This document shows, one piece after another, positions 1 to 8,049 of a stretch of 64,000 nt of DNA (position 1 is the first letter of the stretch; the number at the start of each line of letters is the position of its first letter). The notes under the pieces were generated by a model, which was not told the DNA's origin, made no database searches, and was given only the letters and a program-made list of their open reading frames with translations. The position numbers were made by a program, and so were the translations under genes. The DNA is taken from positions 87,123 through 151,122 of the forward strand of contig NZ_JPWI01000013.1 in the NCBI RefSeq assembly GCF_003326795.1, in the 5' to 3' direction. The DNA is from Thalassospira profundimaris (GTDB taxonomy: Bacteria > Pseudomonadota > Alphaproteobacteria > Rhodospirillales > Thalassospiraceae).

Positions 1-1449
1 GTTTCCTATCGTGAACGCATAGCATTGTCGCCAGACAATGCGTTTCTTGTCGTGCGGCTGCTTGATGTGTCGCGCGCCGGTGCGCCATCGGTCGAAATCG
101 CATCCCTGCGTCAGCCGGTTTCCAGTCCGCCGATGGTCTTCGTTCTGCCCTATGACGCGGCAAAGATCGACCCGCGCATGAGTTATGCGATCGAGGCAAA
201 AATCGTCAATGCAAATGGCGATACCTTGTTCCGCAATGATCAGTCCTATGGGGTTCTGACGCGCGGTGCGCCAAGCGATGTTGAAATTCTGGTACGTCCG
301 GTCGCACATACGCTTTCTGACGGGGCGCGCAAAACCAACGGCACGGACATTTCGCGCGACATTGCCGCGATCGAGGAACGGCTTCCGGCCATGCGGGTAA
401 TTCCCGGTCAGTATGTCGCAAGCGATCATACCGTCACCTACAAGGCCTATGTGTCGCCTGAAGGCGAACCGATGATGGTCGAGGAGCATCGCGACCTTGG
501 CAAATACGGCAAGTCCGATGTGAAGCTTTATTACCGCAACAACCAGTTGCTGCGATTTTCCGAAAATGCCACCCGTGTCAATTTCGGGGGCGCGGAAAGT
601 GATACGCCGCTTCAATACAGCCTGCAGCTTGATTTTGCCCAGGGGCGCTTTTCATCGGGAACCAAAACCGTCAATGGTATCGCAAGCAGCCCCGATGAGC
701 ATGAAGTCAGCGGGGCGCAGGCCCAAAGCAAGGTCGCACTCAGCCGCATTGACGCCATGCTGGCCCAGATGAATACCAACCCGACCGAGGCGGCTGGCCC
801 GAAAATATTTGTCTGCGACGACAAAAGCCGGTTTTCGGTAACCTTCGAAAAGCGGATTGAACGCGCCATTGTTGAATTCCCGGGCCGCGAACCCTTGTCG
901 CTGTCTCGGATCGAGACCGGGTCGGGATATGGCTATGGCAATGAAATCTATGAATTGCGCGGCAAGGGCGAAGATGCAATCTGGCAAACGCCGTCAGGCG
1001 ATACTCATTGCGCCGTTTCGGCCGAGACTGTCAGCCTTGCGCTGGCACCGGGCAATTTCCCGGTCGTAAAGGTGGCCGAGCTTAAAGCCGCGGGCAAGGG
1101 GCTCTGGACCGAGTATTTCGAAGATTTGCAACCGGCCATCATCGCCTGTCTTGCCGAAAATCCCGGCGATCTTGTGTCGGTGCTTAAGGCCTGGCCGATG
1201 AACCATGGCATGGTTGGCGTGCGCACGGTCAATGGCAATGGCGGTCGTTATGATTGCCTTGTCCCGGCCGATGGTCTTGGCACGGTTCATACCGAACTGG
1301 TCGAAACGACCACCAACATTCTGCCCGGCGAAGACGATGTCCGCTTTACCCCGGCAACCGGTGCCTATCCCGGTGGCAAATGCTTTAGCCATGAACGGCT
1401 TGAAGACGGCGCGACCTTTGTTGGCTGGCTGTCGGAAAAAACCTGCTAG
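1..1449 (+). CDS. Envelope protein with YbaY-like and MliC-like domains (5' end cut off)
   Basis: The reading frame is open from the first base (VSYRERIALSPDNAF...), so the gene begins upstream and the TTG at 25 is not a real start. The N-terminal ~100 residues resemble the YbaY/YscW lipoprotein domain (RERIALSPDN, VRLLDVSR, YAIEAKI). Around residues 265-340 a second segment resembles the MliC lysozyme-inhibitor domain: FVCDDKSRFSVTF, a glycine/tyrosine-rich stretch, then ELRGKGEDAIW and THCAVS. The last ~130 residues are unassigned. YbaY and MliC proteins are usually periplasmic or outer-membrane lipoproteins, so an envelope location is inferred; the signal peptide would lie outside the window. 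An intrinsic terminator follows. Confidence 0.7.
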   Translation, partial: VSYRERIALSPDNAFLVVRLLDVSRAGAPSVEIASLRQPVSSPPMVFVLPYDAAKIDPRMSYAIEAKIVNANGDTLFRNDQSYGVLTRGAPSDVEILVRPVAHTLSDGARKTNGTDISRDIAAIEERLPAMRVIPGQYVASDHTVTYKAYVSPEGEPMMVEEHRDLGKYGKSDVKLYYRNNQLLRFSENATRVNFGGAESDTPLQYSLQLDFAQGRFSSGTKTVNGIASSPDEHEVSGAQAQSKVALSRIDAMLAQMNTNPTEAAGPKIFVCDDKSRFSVTFEKRIERAIVEFPGREPLSLSRIETGSGYGYGNEIYELRGKGEDAIWQTPSGDTHCAVSAETVSLALAPGNFPVVKVAELKAAGKGLWTEYFEDLQPAIIACLAENPGDLVSVLKAWPMNHGMVGVRTVNGNGGRYDCLVPADGLGTVHTELVETTTNILPGEDDVRFTPATGAYPGGKCFSHERLEDGATFVGWLSEKTC

Positions 1450-1477
1450 TCCGGATCGGTTTTGGATATCCATCACA

Positions 1478-1506
1478 AAGCCCCGCAGATGCTGCGGGGC
1501 TTTTTG
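1478..1506 (+). terminator. Intrinsic terminator
   Basis: GCCCCGCAG and CTGCGGGGC pair around a short loop and are followed by TTTTT. It ends the envelope-protein gene. Confidence 0.85.
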
Positions 1507-1537
1507 ACTTCGCTTCAAGAAGTACACCGTCTGGAAT

Positions 1538-1578
1538 AAAAAAATCCCGGCAGGGGGCTAGCCATACCGGGATTTCAA
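1538..1578 (-). terminator. Intrinsic terminator of the decarboxylase/GNAT operon
   Basis: Read on the minus strand, AAATCCCGG and CCGGGATTT form a stem around about 15 bases and are followed by a T-run. It lies 22 bases past the stop of the acetyltransferase gene. Confidence 0.8.
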
Positions 1579-1600
1579 AGTCGGAATTCTTTTTATTGCC

Positions 1601-2107
1601 TTAGTGGGCCATGGCACCGGTAGCACAAAGCATACCTTGCGCGCCGGTCAGGACGTCGTCATTGCCAAGATTGATCGCCTGGAACCGGTGACGATCAAAA
1701 TGGCCGGGCATCAAAAGCCCGCTTGCCGGTGCGGCCTTGAAGCCAAAGCGTGCGTAGTAATCCGGGTCTCCGACAAGAAGAACCGAACGGTGACCAGCCG
1801 ATTGCGCAGCGTTAAGGGCTGCGTAAACCAGACCGGCACCAACACCCGATCCGCTATAGACCTTTTCAACGGCCAGCGGACCGAGCAACAGGGCAGAGCC
1901 ACTGTCACCCGCATTGACATTCCATAACCGGACAGTACCGATCAGCTGTTTGCCGTCGTGGGCGACAAACGCAAGACCGTTCGCCGGAAGCCGGTCGCGG
2001 CGCAGGATTTCAGAAGATTTCTGAAAACGCGCCGGACCCATGACGCGATCAAGCAGCTTTTCACGTTCGACGTGGTCAAAGCGGCCTTCGCGATCAAACG
2101 TGATCAC
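1601..2107 (-). CDS. GNAT-family N-acetyltransferase (YhbS-like)
   Basis: This 168-residue single-domain protein has the GNAT pattern: LIGTVRLWNV as beta strand 4, LLLGPLAVEKVYSGSGVGAGLV as the acetyl-CoA-binding loop, and LLVGDPDYYARFGFKAAP near the C-terminus, which is typical of the YhbS subgroup. Its substrate cannot be read from the sequence. It starts 22 bases after the ornithine decarboxylase stop on the same strand and has its own terminator, so the two are probably one operon. A role in acetylating polyamines or related amines is an inference from that context only. Confidence 0.8.
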   Translation of the reverse strand: MITFDREGRFDHVEREKLLDRVMGPARFQKSSEILRRDRLPANGLAFVAHDGKQLIGTVRLWNVNAGDSGSALLLGPLAVEKVYSGSGVGAGLVYAALNAAQSAGHRSVLLVGDPDYYARFGFKAAPASGLLMPGHFDRHRFQAINLGNDDVLTGAQGMLCATGAMAH

Positions 2108-2129
2108 TGATCTGTCTTTCCCGAAAGGG

Positions 2130-3263
2130 TCAGATGATATAGGCGGTCAGCGGCGAGAAGCCGTTAAACGCCACAGATGCATAAGTGGTGGTGTAAGCGC
2201 CGGTTGCTTCGATCAGAACCTCGTCACCGATGGTCAGGGCAATCGGAAGGTCATAAGGTTTTTTCTCGTAAAGCACGTCGGCAGAATCACAGGTCGGACC
2301 TGCAAGCACGCACGGGGCAACATCGCCGCCATCATGAATGGTCGTGATCGGGTAACGGATCGCTTCATCCATGGTTTCGGCAAGGCCACCGAATTTACCG
2401 ATATCAAGGTAAACCCAGCGCACCGGATCATCTTCGTGCTTGCGCGAAATCAGAACGACTTCGGCTTTGATCACGCCGGCATCACCAACCATGCCGCGGC
2501 CCGGTTCGATAATGGTTTCGGGCATGTGATTGCCAAAGTGGGTGTGAAGCGCGTCAATGATCGCCGAGCCATAGGCTTCGGTCGCCGGTACGTCGCGCAG
2601 GTAACGGGTCGGGAAACCCCCACCCATATTGACCATGCGAAGGACAATGCCTTTGTCGGCCAGGGTACGGAAGATCGCCGATGCTTCTGCAAGTGCGGTG
2701 TTCCAGGCATCAAGGTTGCACTGCTGCGAACCAACATGGAAGGATACGCCATAAGCGTCCAGACCCATGTGATGGGCATGTTCAAGAACTTCGAGGGCCA
2801 TGCTTGGTGCGCAGCCGAATTTGCGCGACAGCGGCCATTCTGCACCAACACCATCGGTCAGGATGCGGCAGAACACACGCGATGCCGGAGCAACACGGGC
2901 AATTTTTTCGACTTCTTCGACGCAATCAACGGCGAACAGGCGAACACCCATCTGATAAGCGCGCGCAATGTCGCGTTCTTTTTTGATGGTGTTGCCAAAC
3001 GAAATACGTTCAGGCGTCGCACCAGCGGCCATCGCCATTTCGATTTCGGGTACGGATGCGGTGTCGAAGTTGCTGCCAAGGTCGGCAAGCAGGCTCAGAA
3101 CTTCCGGGGCCGGGTTTGCTTTGACCGCATAGAAAATGCGGGAATCCGGCAGGGCACGGGTAAAGGTCTCGTAGTTGCGCTGAACAACGTCGAGATCAAC
3201 AACAAGGCACGGGCCTTCCGGTCGGTTCTGTGCGAGAAAATCAATAATACGCTGAGTTGCCAT
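2130..3263 (-). CDS. Ornithine decarboxylase (group IV, PLP-dependent)
   Basis: The protein belongs to the fold-type III (alanine-racemase-like) decarboxylases that convert ornithine, sometimes also lysine, to putrescine or cadaverine. YAVKANP carries the PLP lysine; GSNFDTAS, SFHVGSQ, GGGFP and EPGRGMVGDAG are PLP-contacting motifs; CDSADV near residue 320 carries the catalytic cysteine seen in the family. Length (377 aa) is normal. I chose ATG 3263 over the GTG seven codons upstream because GGGAG lies 9 bases before it and the conserved region follows directly. The gene sits behind a structured leader and is followed by a GNAT gene. Confidence 0.9.
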   Translation of the reverse strand: MATQRIIDFLAQNRPEGPCLVVDLDVVQRNYETFTRALPDSRIFYAVKANPAPEVLSLLADLGSNFDTASVPEIEMAMAAGATPERISFGNTIKKERDIARAYQMGVRLFAVDCVEEVEKIARVAPASRVFCRILTDGVGAEWPLSRKFGCAPSMALEVLEHAHHMGLDAYGVSFHVGSQQCNLDAWNTALAEASAIFRTLADKGIVLRMVNMGGGFPTRYLRDVPATEAYGSAIIDALHTHFGNHMPETIIEPGRGMVGDAGVIKAEVVLISRKHEDDPVRWVYLDIGKFGGLAETMDEAIRYPITTIHDGGDVAPCVLAGPTCDSADVLYEKKPYDLPIALTIGDEVLIEATGAYTTTYASVAFNGFSPLTAYII

Positions 3264-3590
3264 TGGGGCGTTCTCCCATTCCACGAATATGGCAGCGTGC
3301 CGGTACCTGATGCGTATGGGCGCGGTGGAGGCGCGTGACGCGGACTACCTGCGTGCTGTAAAGCTCCGGGGCCAACCGGAACTGCGAAGTAAGTCTGCCT
3401 CGCTATGGAATGGGATGTCCCGTTCCGCACGTGGGCAATGATGGTGTGCCTCTTTAGTGTCGGTGGATTTGGACGCCACCTGAGACCAAAAAAGCCCTAC
3501 ACCGTCGTTGCTTTAAGTAAGTCCTACAGGGTTCCAGTAAGCAGGACCACCACAGGCACGTGCGACTTTGGGCAAGTCGCGATTTACGCC
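3264..3590 (-). ncRNA. Structured 5' leader of ornithine decarboxylase (speF-motif candidate)
   Basis: Corbino et al. described a conserved 'speF' RNA motif upstream of alphaproteobacterial ornithine decarboxylases; position and size fit here, but I could not align it to the model. Minus-strand hairpins visible: GCGACT/AGTCGC near 3560-3580, GTCCTGC/GTAGGAC near 3520-3550, GGTGG/CCACC near 3465-3485, and GGAA-c-GGG/CCC-a-TTCC near 3408-3426. The nonamer AAGTAAGTC occurs on the plus strand at 3387-3395 and 3515-3523. The segment at 3406-3415 is perfectly complementary over 10 bases to the ribosome-binding region at 3274-3283, so it could sequester it. The remaining stretch to 3838 holds no gene that I can support and presumably the promoter. 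Confidence 0.6.
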
Positions 3591-3838
3591 TGTTGCTTTT
3601 TCCGCGCAAGTGAAATTTTCACCCTTTTTGTCCTGAAACAATCGCAGGATCGTCGAAGAACACATGCGGCAACGCACAAAATGGCTCAAAAGGCCGTGTT
3701 TTCGGTTTGCAAGAAGATGAGTTCACGCATTTTGGTATGGGGCATTGCAATTTGTGCATATCCGGGACCTGGGTGATGTTTCATGTCAGGTCTGAAACAG
3801 GTGCTCAATGGTATGGAATTGCATGAACCGGGGAAGCG

Positions 3839-4822
3839 TTACCGGCGCGTTGCGGGGGCTGTTTCACCTGTTTGAGGCGCACCCGGATCTTGATCCGGGA
3901 TTTCCGAGATAAAATGCCTGCAATAGCCGTTTTCATAAGACCCCACACTTTTGTGAAGCCGTATCGAGGCGGCGTTTTTTTCACGGACCATCGACCAAAG
4001 GGGTTTTATCCCCATTTTTTGAAACTCATCCAGCGAATAGCCGGTGATCCATTTGGCAAGTCCGGTTCCCCACCATGGGCGCAAGACGGCAATCCCTGAA
4101 AACATCCCGAAACGGGTACATTCAGTACAGGCGGCAATTTGTCCGGTCGCATCGTCACGGGCATAAACCATCCAGGCATCGTCAGTTTTGATCAGCTTCG
4201 AGATCAGATCGCTTGTGACTGTCGGATGAACATGTTCGGTACTGTAGGCTCGGTTGTAAAAATCGGCCAGTTCGCCAGCAACCTTGGGGTCGAAATGGTC
4301 GCGGTCAAAAGGATAAAGGGTCAAACCCGGCACGGGGATATAAGAATAGGGGGCGCCATCCCAGCAGAAACGAAAGCTCCGTTCGTGCAGATTCTCGGTA
4401 AATCCGCAACGCGCAAGAAACGGAATGATCTCGGCATTTTCGGGCGTGACCAGTGCATATTGATGTGTCAGGCCCCGTTGTTGAAAAACACGGTCCATCC
4501 CGTCTTTAAGGACATCCCCCACGCCCTGATTGCGATAGGGGGCGGCAACCATGTAGACAACGCTTCTGCATCCTTCAGAAAAATAGGGACGCCAGTGCGC
4601 CAGGCCCACACCGATGCACTGATCGTTGTGAGTGGCAAGGACCAGTGCCGCAAGACGGTCGAAGGGATTTTTCAGGATGGATTGCCAGAAATCGTAATAA
4701 TTCGATTCCGGCTTGGTCAAGCCCCATTCCTCAACTGCGCGATAGAGCATGTCTTGCATAGTGGATGGATCATATTCCGTAACAGATAGCGTTGCTGTCA
4801 GCGGGGAAGGACTGGATCGCAT
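3839..4822 (-). CDS. Tandem-GNAT acetyltransferase of the RiPP locus (copy B)
   Basis: The 327-residue protein appears to hold two GNAT domains. The N-terminal one (about 45-160) has CIGVGLAHWRPYF, VYMVAAPYRNQGVGDVL and PFLARCGF; the C-terminal one (about 200-310) has IAACTECTRFGMF, RPWWGTGLAKWI as acetyl-CoA loop and NAASIRLHKSVG. It is clearly paralogous to the protein at 8050-8979, sharing YDxWQ-ILK, WRP, RPxWGxGxAxW and NAASIRLH. In both places it directly follows a repeat-bearing peptide gene on the same strand. A role in acetylating the modified peptide, or self-protection, is inferred from that pairing. The C-terminal tail is proline/threonine-rich and of low complexity. Confidence 0.8.
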   Translation of the reverse strand: MRSSPSPLTATLSVTEYDPSTMQDMLYRAVEEWGLTKPESNYYDFWQSILKNPFDRLAALVLATHNDQCIGVGLAHWRPYFSEGCRSVVYMVAAPYRNQGVGDVLKDGMDRVFQQRGLTHQYALVTPENAEIIPFLARCGFTENLHERSFRFCWDGAPYSYIPVPGLTLYPFDRDHFDPKVAGELADFYNRAYSTEHVHPTVTSDLISKLIKTDDAWMVYARDDATGQIAACTECTRFGMFSGIAVLRPWWGTGLAKWITGYSLDEFQKMGIKPLWSMVREKNAASIRLHKSVGSYENGYCRHFISEIPDQDPGAPQTGETAPATRR

Positions 4823-4853
4823 CGCGGGTTTCTCGACAGAGCAAAAGACAAGA

Positions 4854-4882
4854 AAAATGCGATTGCCGATATCGGCAATCGC
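4854..4882 (-). terminator. Perfect palindrome with T-run between precursor B and its GNAT
   Basis: A 24-base perfect palindrome (4859-4882) can fold as a 10-bp stem (GCGATTGCCG) around ATAT and is followed on the minus strand by ATTTTTC. It looks like an intrinsic terminator placed between the precursor gene and the acetyltransferase gene, so it would lower expression of the enzyme relative to the peptide, a common RiPP arrangement. Confidence 0.75.
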
Positions 4883-4925
4883 GTTGAAATGCAGGGCTTG
4901 AGGTTCTTAGCTGCCTTTAAGTGCC

Positions 4926-5300
4926 TCAGACATCACCACTAATGCAGCCGAAGCATTGCTGCATCTGATGCATCGAGACACTCAGTTCCTCGTCCGAAGA
5001 GATGATGCAAGGTGTGAAACCACCTTGACAGGGACGAGGGTAGCCGGACATGCCGAGCTCTTCGTCATTACGGGTCAGGCTTTTTGCAGGGGGGGACATT
5101 TCAGCGTCGCCCGTAATACCATAACCGCAAAATGGTCCCCCCGGACGCGGGCCGGGAAAAATGCCGAGATCCTCATCCGAACGGTCGAAGGAAAAACTGT
5201 TCTGTGGCTGCGAGGTCGAAAGCGGACGACCCTGGTCACTGGCAAGACGGTAAAATGCTGGCGACGGAACGGATCCGGCGGTCAGGTTTTCGTTTGTCAT
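4926..5300 (-). CDS. Candidate RiPP precursor peptide B (three core modules)
   Basis: A 124-residue protein starting MTNENLTAGSVPSPAFYRL, nearly the same leader as the peptide at 9154-9894 (MTQENLAAGSLPTPAFLRL). ATG 5300 is chosen over the longer frame because CAGGAG lies 10 bases upstream and the leader match starts there; the other precursor has the same CAGGAG and GGATATGAC context. After the leader come three modules, each opening with an acidic motif (SDEDL, NDEEL, SDEEL) followed by a glycine/proline/cysteine-rich segment: PGGPFCGYG, YPRPCQGGFTPC and MQQCFGC. Cysteines and Ser/Thr in these segments are plausible sites of azole formation by the YcaO/SagB pair at 10145-13924. No known peptide family is recognised. 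Confidence 0.75.
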   Translation of the reverse strand: MTNENLTAGSVPSPAFYRLASDQGRPLSTSQPQNSFSFDRSDEDLGIFPGPRPGGPFCGYGITGDAEMSPPAKSLTRNDEELGMSGYPRPCQGGFTPCIISSDEELSVSMHQMQQCFGCISGDV

Positions 5301-5641
5301 ATCCCTGATACTCCTGATGGCGAGGTTGATGATCTGTGGAGGCGCAAGTCCAACTATCAACCAACATCAATTACGGAAGTGACATTGGTTCAAAATTGAC
5401 CATTCGTACCGGAAAGTCCTGATTTTTCTATTTTTTCCGGGTCTTGTTCTTGCAAAACTTTACAATAGTAATTCACGGTGCGCAACTGCAGGTTCATTCA
5501 ATTGAAGCCCCATAAACGGCATCGTTAATGCTTGCCGGGTGGGGAAAGGGAGAACAGTCAAAAAATGATCGTGCCTGAGGGGTTTGTTGGCGCTAAACAT
5601 CGCGCAGGGTCTGGACTTCTATCAGAACAGGATGTTGCAAA
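5301..5641. promoter_or_regulatory. Divergent intergenic region, precursor B / SLC13 transporter
   Basis: These 341 bases separate the minus-strand precursor from the plus-strand transporter and must hold both promoters. It is AT-rich around 5420-5490. CAGGAG at the left edge is the precursor ribosome-binding site and CAGGA near 5629 serves the transporter. I found no convincing -35/-10 pair and no inverted repeat that I would name. Confidence 0.5.
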
Positions 5642-6868
5642 TTGGACTGGTTGATTGTTGCTGTCTTTGCGGGGGTCTATTTCGGCATGGCGCTGGGGCG
5701 CTGGCCGGGGCTTGCGATCAATCGCACCGGAATTGCCGTGATCGGGGCGCTGATCCTGTTGCTGGCTGGCGCTGTCAACGGGGGTCAGGCACTGGCATCA
5801 ATTGATTTTGCGACCCTGTCGGTTTTGCTGACCCTGATGGTGCTGTCATCTCAATATGCAGCCAGCGGCTTTTTTGACTGGATCGGCAATCGCATTACCC
5901 ATCTTGATCTGACACCGCGCGGATTGCTTGCCGGGGTGATCATGATTTGCGGTGGCTTGTCGGCGGTCATGACCAATGATGTGGTGGTCTGGGCGGTAAC
6001 GCCGATCCTGATCTCAGGGGTGATCGCGCGCGGCCTTGATCCAAAACCCTTTGTCATAGCGGTGGCCTGTGCGGCCAATGCCGGATCGGCCGCGACCCTG
6101 ATCGGCAATCCGCAAAACCTGATGATTGCCGAATTTGGGCAGCTTGATTTCATCGAATTCCTGATGGTTTGCAGTGTTCCGGCCCTGATCGGGTTGCTGA
6201 CTGTTTATGCCGTGCTGGTCTATGGCCCGATGACGCGTGGCGCGTTACAGCAGGTCGAAAGGATCGCAGCCGGTTCGGACGCAACGGCCGTGTTGCCTGA
6301 TCGTCCGATGCTGATCAAGGCGGTGGCGGCAACCATTGCCGTGATCCTGATCTTTATCCTTGTCGATGAACGTGCGCTTTGGTGCCTGCTGATTGTTGCC
6401 ATGCTGTTGCTTAGCCGCAGGCTTGGCACGGATCAGGTCCTGGGGCGGGTCGACTGGCATTTGCTGGCACTGTTTTGCGGGTTGTTCATTGTCACCGGCG
6501 CAATGTCGGGCGATGACGTGATTGCAGGGTTCTTTCGTGACATCCTGATCACGCTTCATATTGATCAGCCCGCGGTTCTTGTCGGTCTGTCACTTGCCGG
6601 ATCAAACACCATTGGCAATGTGCCGCTGGTGATGATGTTGCTATCCCTTGGCCCGGACTGGTCGCAAAGCATGTTGCATGGCCTGGCTGTTTTCAGCACA
6701 TTGTCGGGTAATTTTCTGATTGTCGGCTCGGTCGCCAATATCATTGCCGTTGAACAGGCCGCAAAGGCCGGAACGGTGATTTCATTTACAGACTATGCGC
6801 GCCTTGGCGTGCCGATCACGTTGATCAGTCTTGTAATGGCGCTGGGCTGGATGACACTGATTTCGTAG
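5642..6868 (+). CDS. SLC13/ArsB-NhaD superfamily anion permease
   Basis: About 408 residues, nearly all hydrophobic, with 10-12 predicted membrane segments. The ion-transporter pattern is visible: GGLSAVMTNDVVVWAVTP in the first half (the TND helix-break motif), AANAGSAATLIGNPQN, and in the second half SLAGSNTIGNVPLVMMLL. These re-entrant Asn/Pro motifs mark the arsenite/Na+:dicarboxylate (YbiR/ArsB) group. The substrate is unknown. The start is a TTG at 5642: an in-frame stop lies nine bases upstream and CAGGA precedes it. It is followed 8 bases later by the DUF3830 gene, so the two may be co-transcribed. It lies between the two precursor cassettes, but I see no direct reason to call it the peptide exporter. 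Confidence 0.8.
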   Translation: MDWLIVAVFAGVYFGMALGRWPGLAINRTGIAVIGALILLLAGAVNGGQALASIDFATLSVLLTLMVLSSQYAASGFFDWIGNRITHLDLTPRGLLAGVIMICGGLSAVMTNDVVVWAVTPILISGVIARGLDPKPFVIAVACAANAGSAATLIGNPQNLMIAEFGQLDFIEFLMVCSVPALIGLLTVYAVLVYGPMTRGALQQVERIAAGSDATAVLPDRPMLIKAVAATIAVILIFILVDERALWCLLIVAMLLLSRRLGTDQVLGRVDWHLLALFCGLFIVTGAMSGDDVIAGFFRDILITLHIDQPAVLVGLSLAGSNTIGNVPLVMMLLSLGPDWSQSMLHGLAVFSTLSGNFLIVGSVANIIAVEQAAKAGTVISFTDYARLGVPITLISLVMALGWMTLIS

Positions 6869-6876
6869 GATCCAAG

Positions 6877-7290
6877 ATGACCAAGATTAAGATCACCGCA
6901 GGCCCGTTCACCTTTGACGGCGTGCTTGAAACCGAAAAAGCCCCGCAGACCTGCAAGGCGTTTCTTGACCGCATGCCGTTTGAAAGCAAGGCCGTCCATG
7001 TCCGCTGGAGCGGCGAGGGTGTCTGGATGCCGCTGGGCGATTATCAGTTCGGTGTTGGTTATGAAAACCACACCAGCTTCCCGGCACCGGGCCAGATCAT
7101 CCTTTATCCCGGCGGGATCAGCGAAACCGAAATCCTGCTTGCCTATGGCGGCGTTCATTTCGCCTCCAAGGTCGGCCAGCTTGCCGGGAACCATTTCATC
7201 ACGGTGACCAGCAATCTCGATGACCTTGAAAAACTTGGTAAAATGACGCTGTGGGAAGGTGCCCAGCCGATCCGGTTCGAGGTTGCATGA
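6877..7290 (+). CDS. DUF3830 family protein (cyclophilin-like fold)
   Basis: A 137-residue protein of the DUF3830 family, which has a cyclophilin-like beta-barrel and no established function. Visible features are ITAGPFTFDGVLETEKAPQT at the N-terminus, WSGEGVWMPLG, and a C-terminal half with YPGGISETEILLAYG and GNHFITV. It begins 8 bases after the permease stop. In other genomes such proteins often neighbour amidohydrolases and transporters; here the only partner is the permease. Confidence 0.75.
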   Translation: MTKIKITAGPFTFDGVLETEKAPQTCKAFLDRMPFESKAVHVRWSGEGVWMPLGDYQFGVGYENHTSFPAPGQIILYPGGISETEILLAYGGVHFASKVGQLAGNHFITVTSNLDDLEKLGKMTLWEGAQPIRFEVA

Positions 7291-7374
7291 TCGCATTGTG
7301 AACGGGCACACTCGTCTTGAGGCCCGGATTGCCCTAGAAGGCTTGCAATCTTTATTAAACGGGCGAGTGATGCC

Positions 7375-7968
7375 GTGTTCGAGACAATCAATCTGTGGAT
7401 TCAGGACCACCAACAGCTGGTCTACACCCTGATCTTTACCTATTGCGTCAGCAAGGCCAGCATCCTGCCGGTGTTTGTCGGCATCTTTGTGGTATCCGAA
7501 AGCCTGTTGCCGGGGCCGTCTATTGTCGCGATGCTGTCCGGGGCCTTTGTCGGCGATATGATACGGTTCTGGCTGGGGCGCAAATATGGTGACGTGATTA
7601 TGCGCAAGCTCCCGGATGGTCTGTCAAAGTGGTTGGGCAAAACCATGCGTTTGTTTGAGCATTATGGCGTCGCCTATATCCTTTTGTGCCGCTATCCCAA
7701 TACCATCCGCTCGATCAGTGTGTTTCCGGTCGGCATGAGTTCGATGTCATTCATGCGCTTCCTGCCGCTTTGCATCGCATCAATCCTGCTTTGGGTAGGG
7801 ATTTACTTTGCACTTGGTTATGTGCTGGGAGAGGGGATGTCGGAACTGCTTGAACGCAACCTCACACTGCTCAGTCCGATCTTGCTGATTGTGTTCCTTG
7901 GGCTTGGCTGGTTCGGGCTTAAACGCATCGACAAGCTCGAACAGCAGGCCGAACGCGCCATCAAGTAA
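7375..7968 (+). CDS. DedA/VTT-domain membrane protein
   Basis: The 197-residue protein has the DedA/VTT architecture: a hydrophobic start (YTLIFTYCVSKASILPVFVG), an amphipathic loop with GDMIRFWLGRKYGD, then YILLCRYPNTIRSISVFPVG, where family members carry the (F/Y)xRxxPxxR motif, and a C-terminal membrane helix. DedA proteins act in membrane lipid (undecaprenyl phosphate or phospholipid) scrambling and envelope homeostasis. The start is GTG 7375 with GGGCGAG upstream; the nearer ATG at 7370 is out of frame. It is transcribed toward the acetyltransferase at 8050 and shares a terminator with it. Confidence 0.8.
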   Translation: MFETINLWIQDHQQLVYTLIFTYCVSKASILPVFVGIFVVSESLLPGPSIVAMLSGAFVGDMIRFWLGRKYGDVIMRKLPDGLSKWLGKTMRLFEHYGVAYILLCRYPNTIRSISVFPVGMSSMSFMRFLPLCIASILLWVGIYFALGYVLGEGMSELLERNLTLLSPILLIVFLGLGWFGLKRIDKLEQQAERAIK

Positions 7969-7975
7969 TCAAATA

Positions 7976-8004
7976 GAAACGGCAGCCACACGGGCTGCCG
8001 TTTC
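7976..8004. terminator. Bidirectional terminator
   Basis: GAAACGGCAGCC and GGCTGCCGTTTC form a perfect 12-bp stem around five bases, flanked by short T/A tracts on each side. It lies between the convergent DedA gene and GNAT copy A. Confidence 0.8.
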
Positions 8005-8049
8005 TGTATTCAGGCTTTGTGCTGTTGCAGGGAATGTGGGGTCCGCTGA

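Noticed and set aside
25..27. TTG as the start of the first gene
   Set aside because: The frame is open to base 1 and the preceding codons (VSYRERIA) fit the YbaY domain, so the gene simply begins outside the window.
2040..3338. A 432-codon open frame on the plus strand over the decarboxylase region
   Set aside because: It lies entirely opposite the conserved ornithine decarboxylase and GNAT genes, has no recognisable motif, and follows from the codon bias of the real genes.
5584..5805. A 73-codon frame with an ATG at 5632 ahead of the permease
   Set aside because: It is in another frame and overlaps the permease start; the hydrophobic permease N-terminus is in the frame beginning at TTG 5642.
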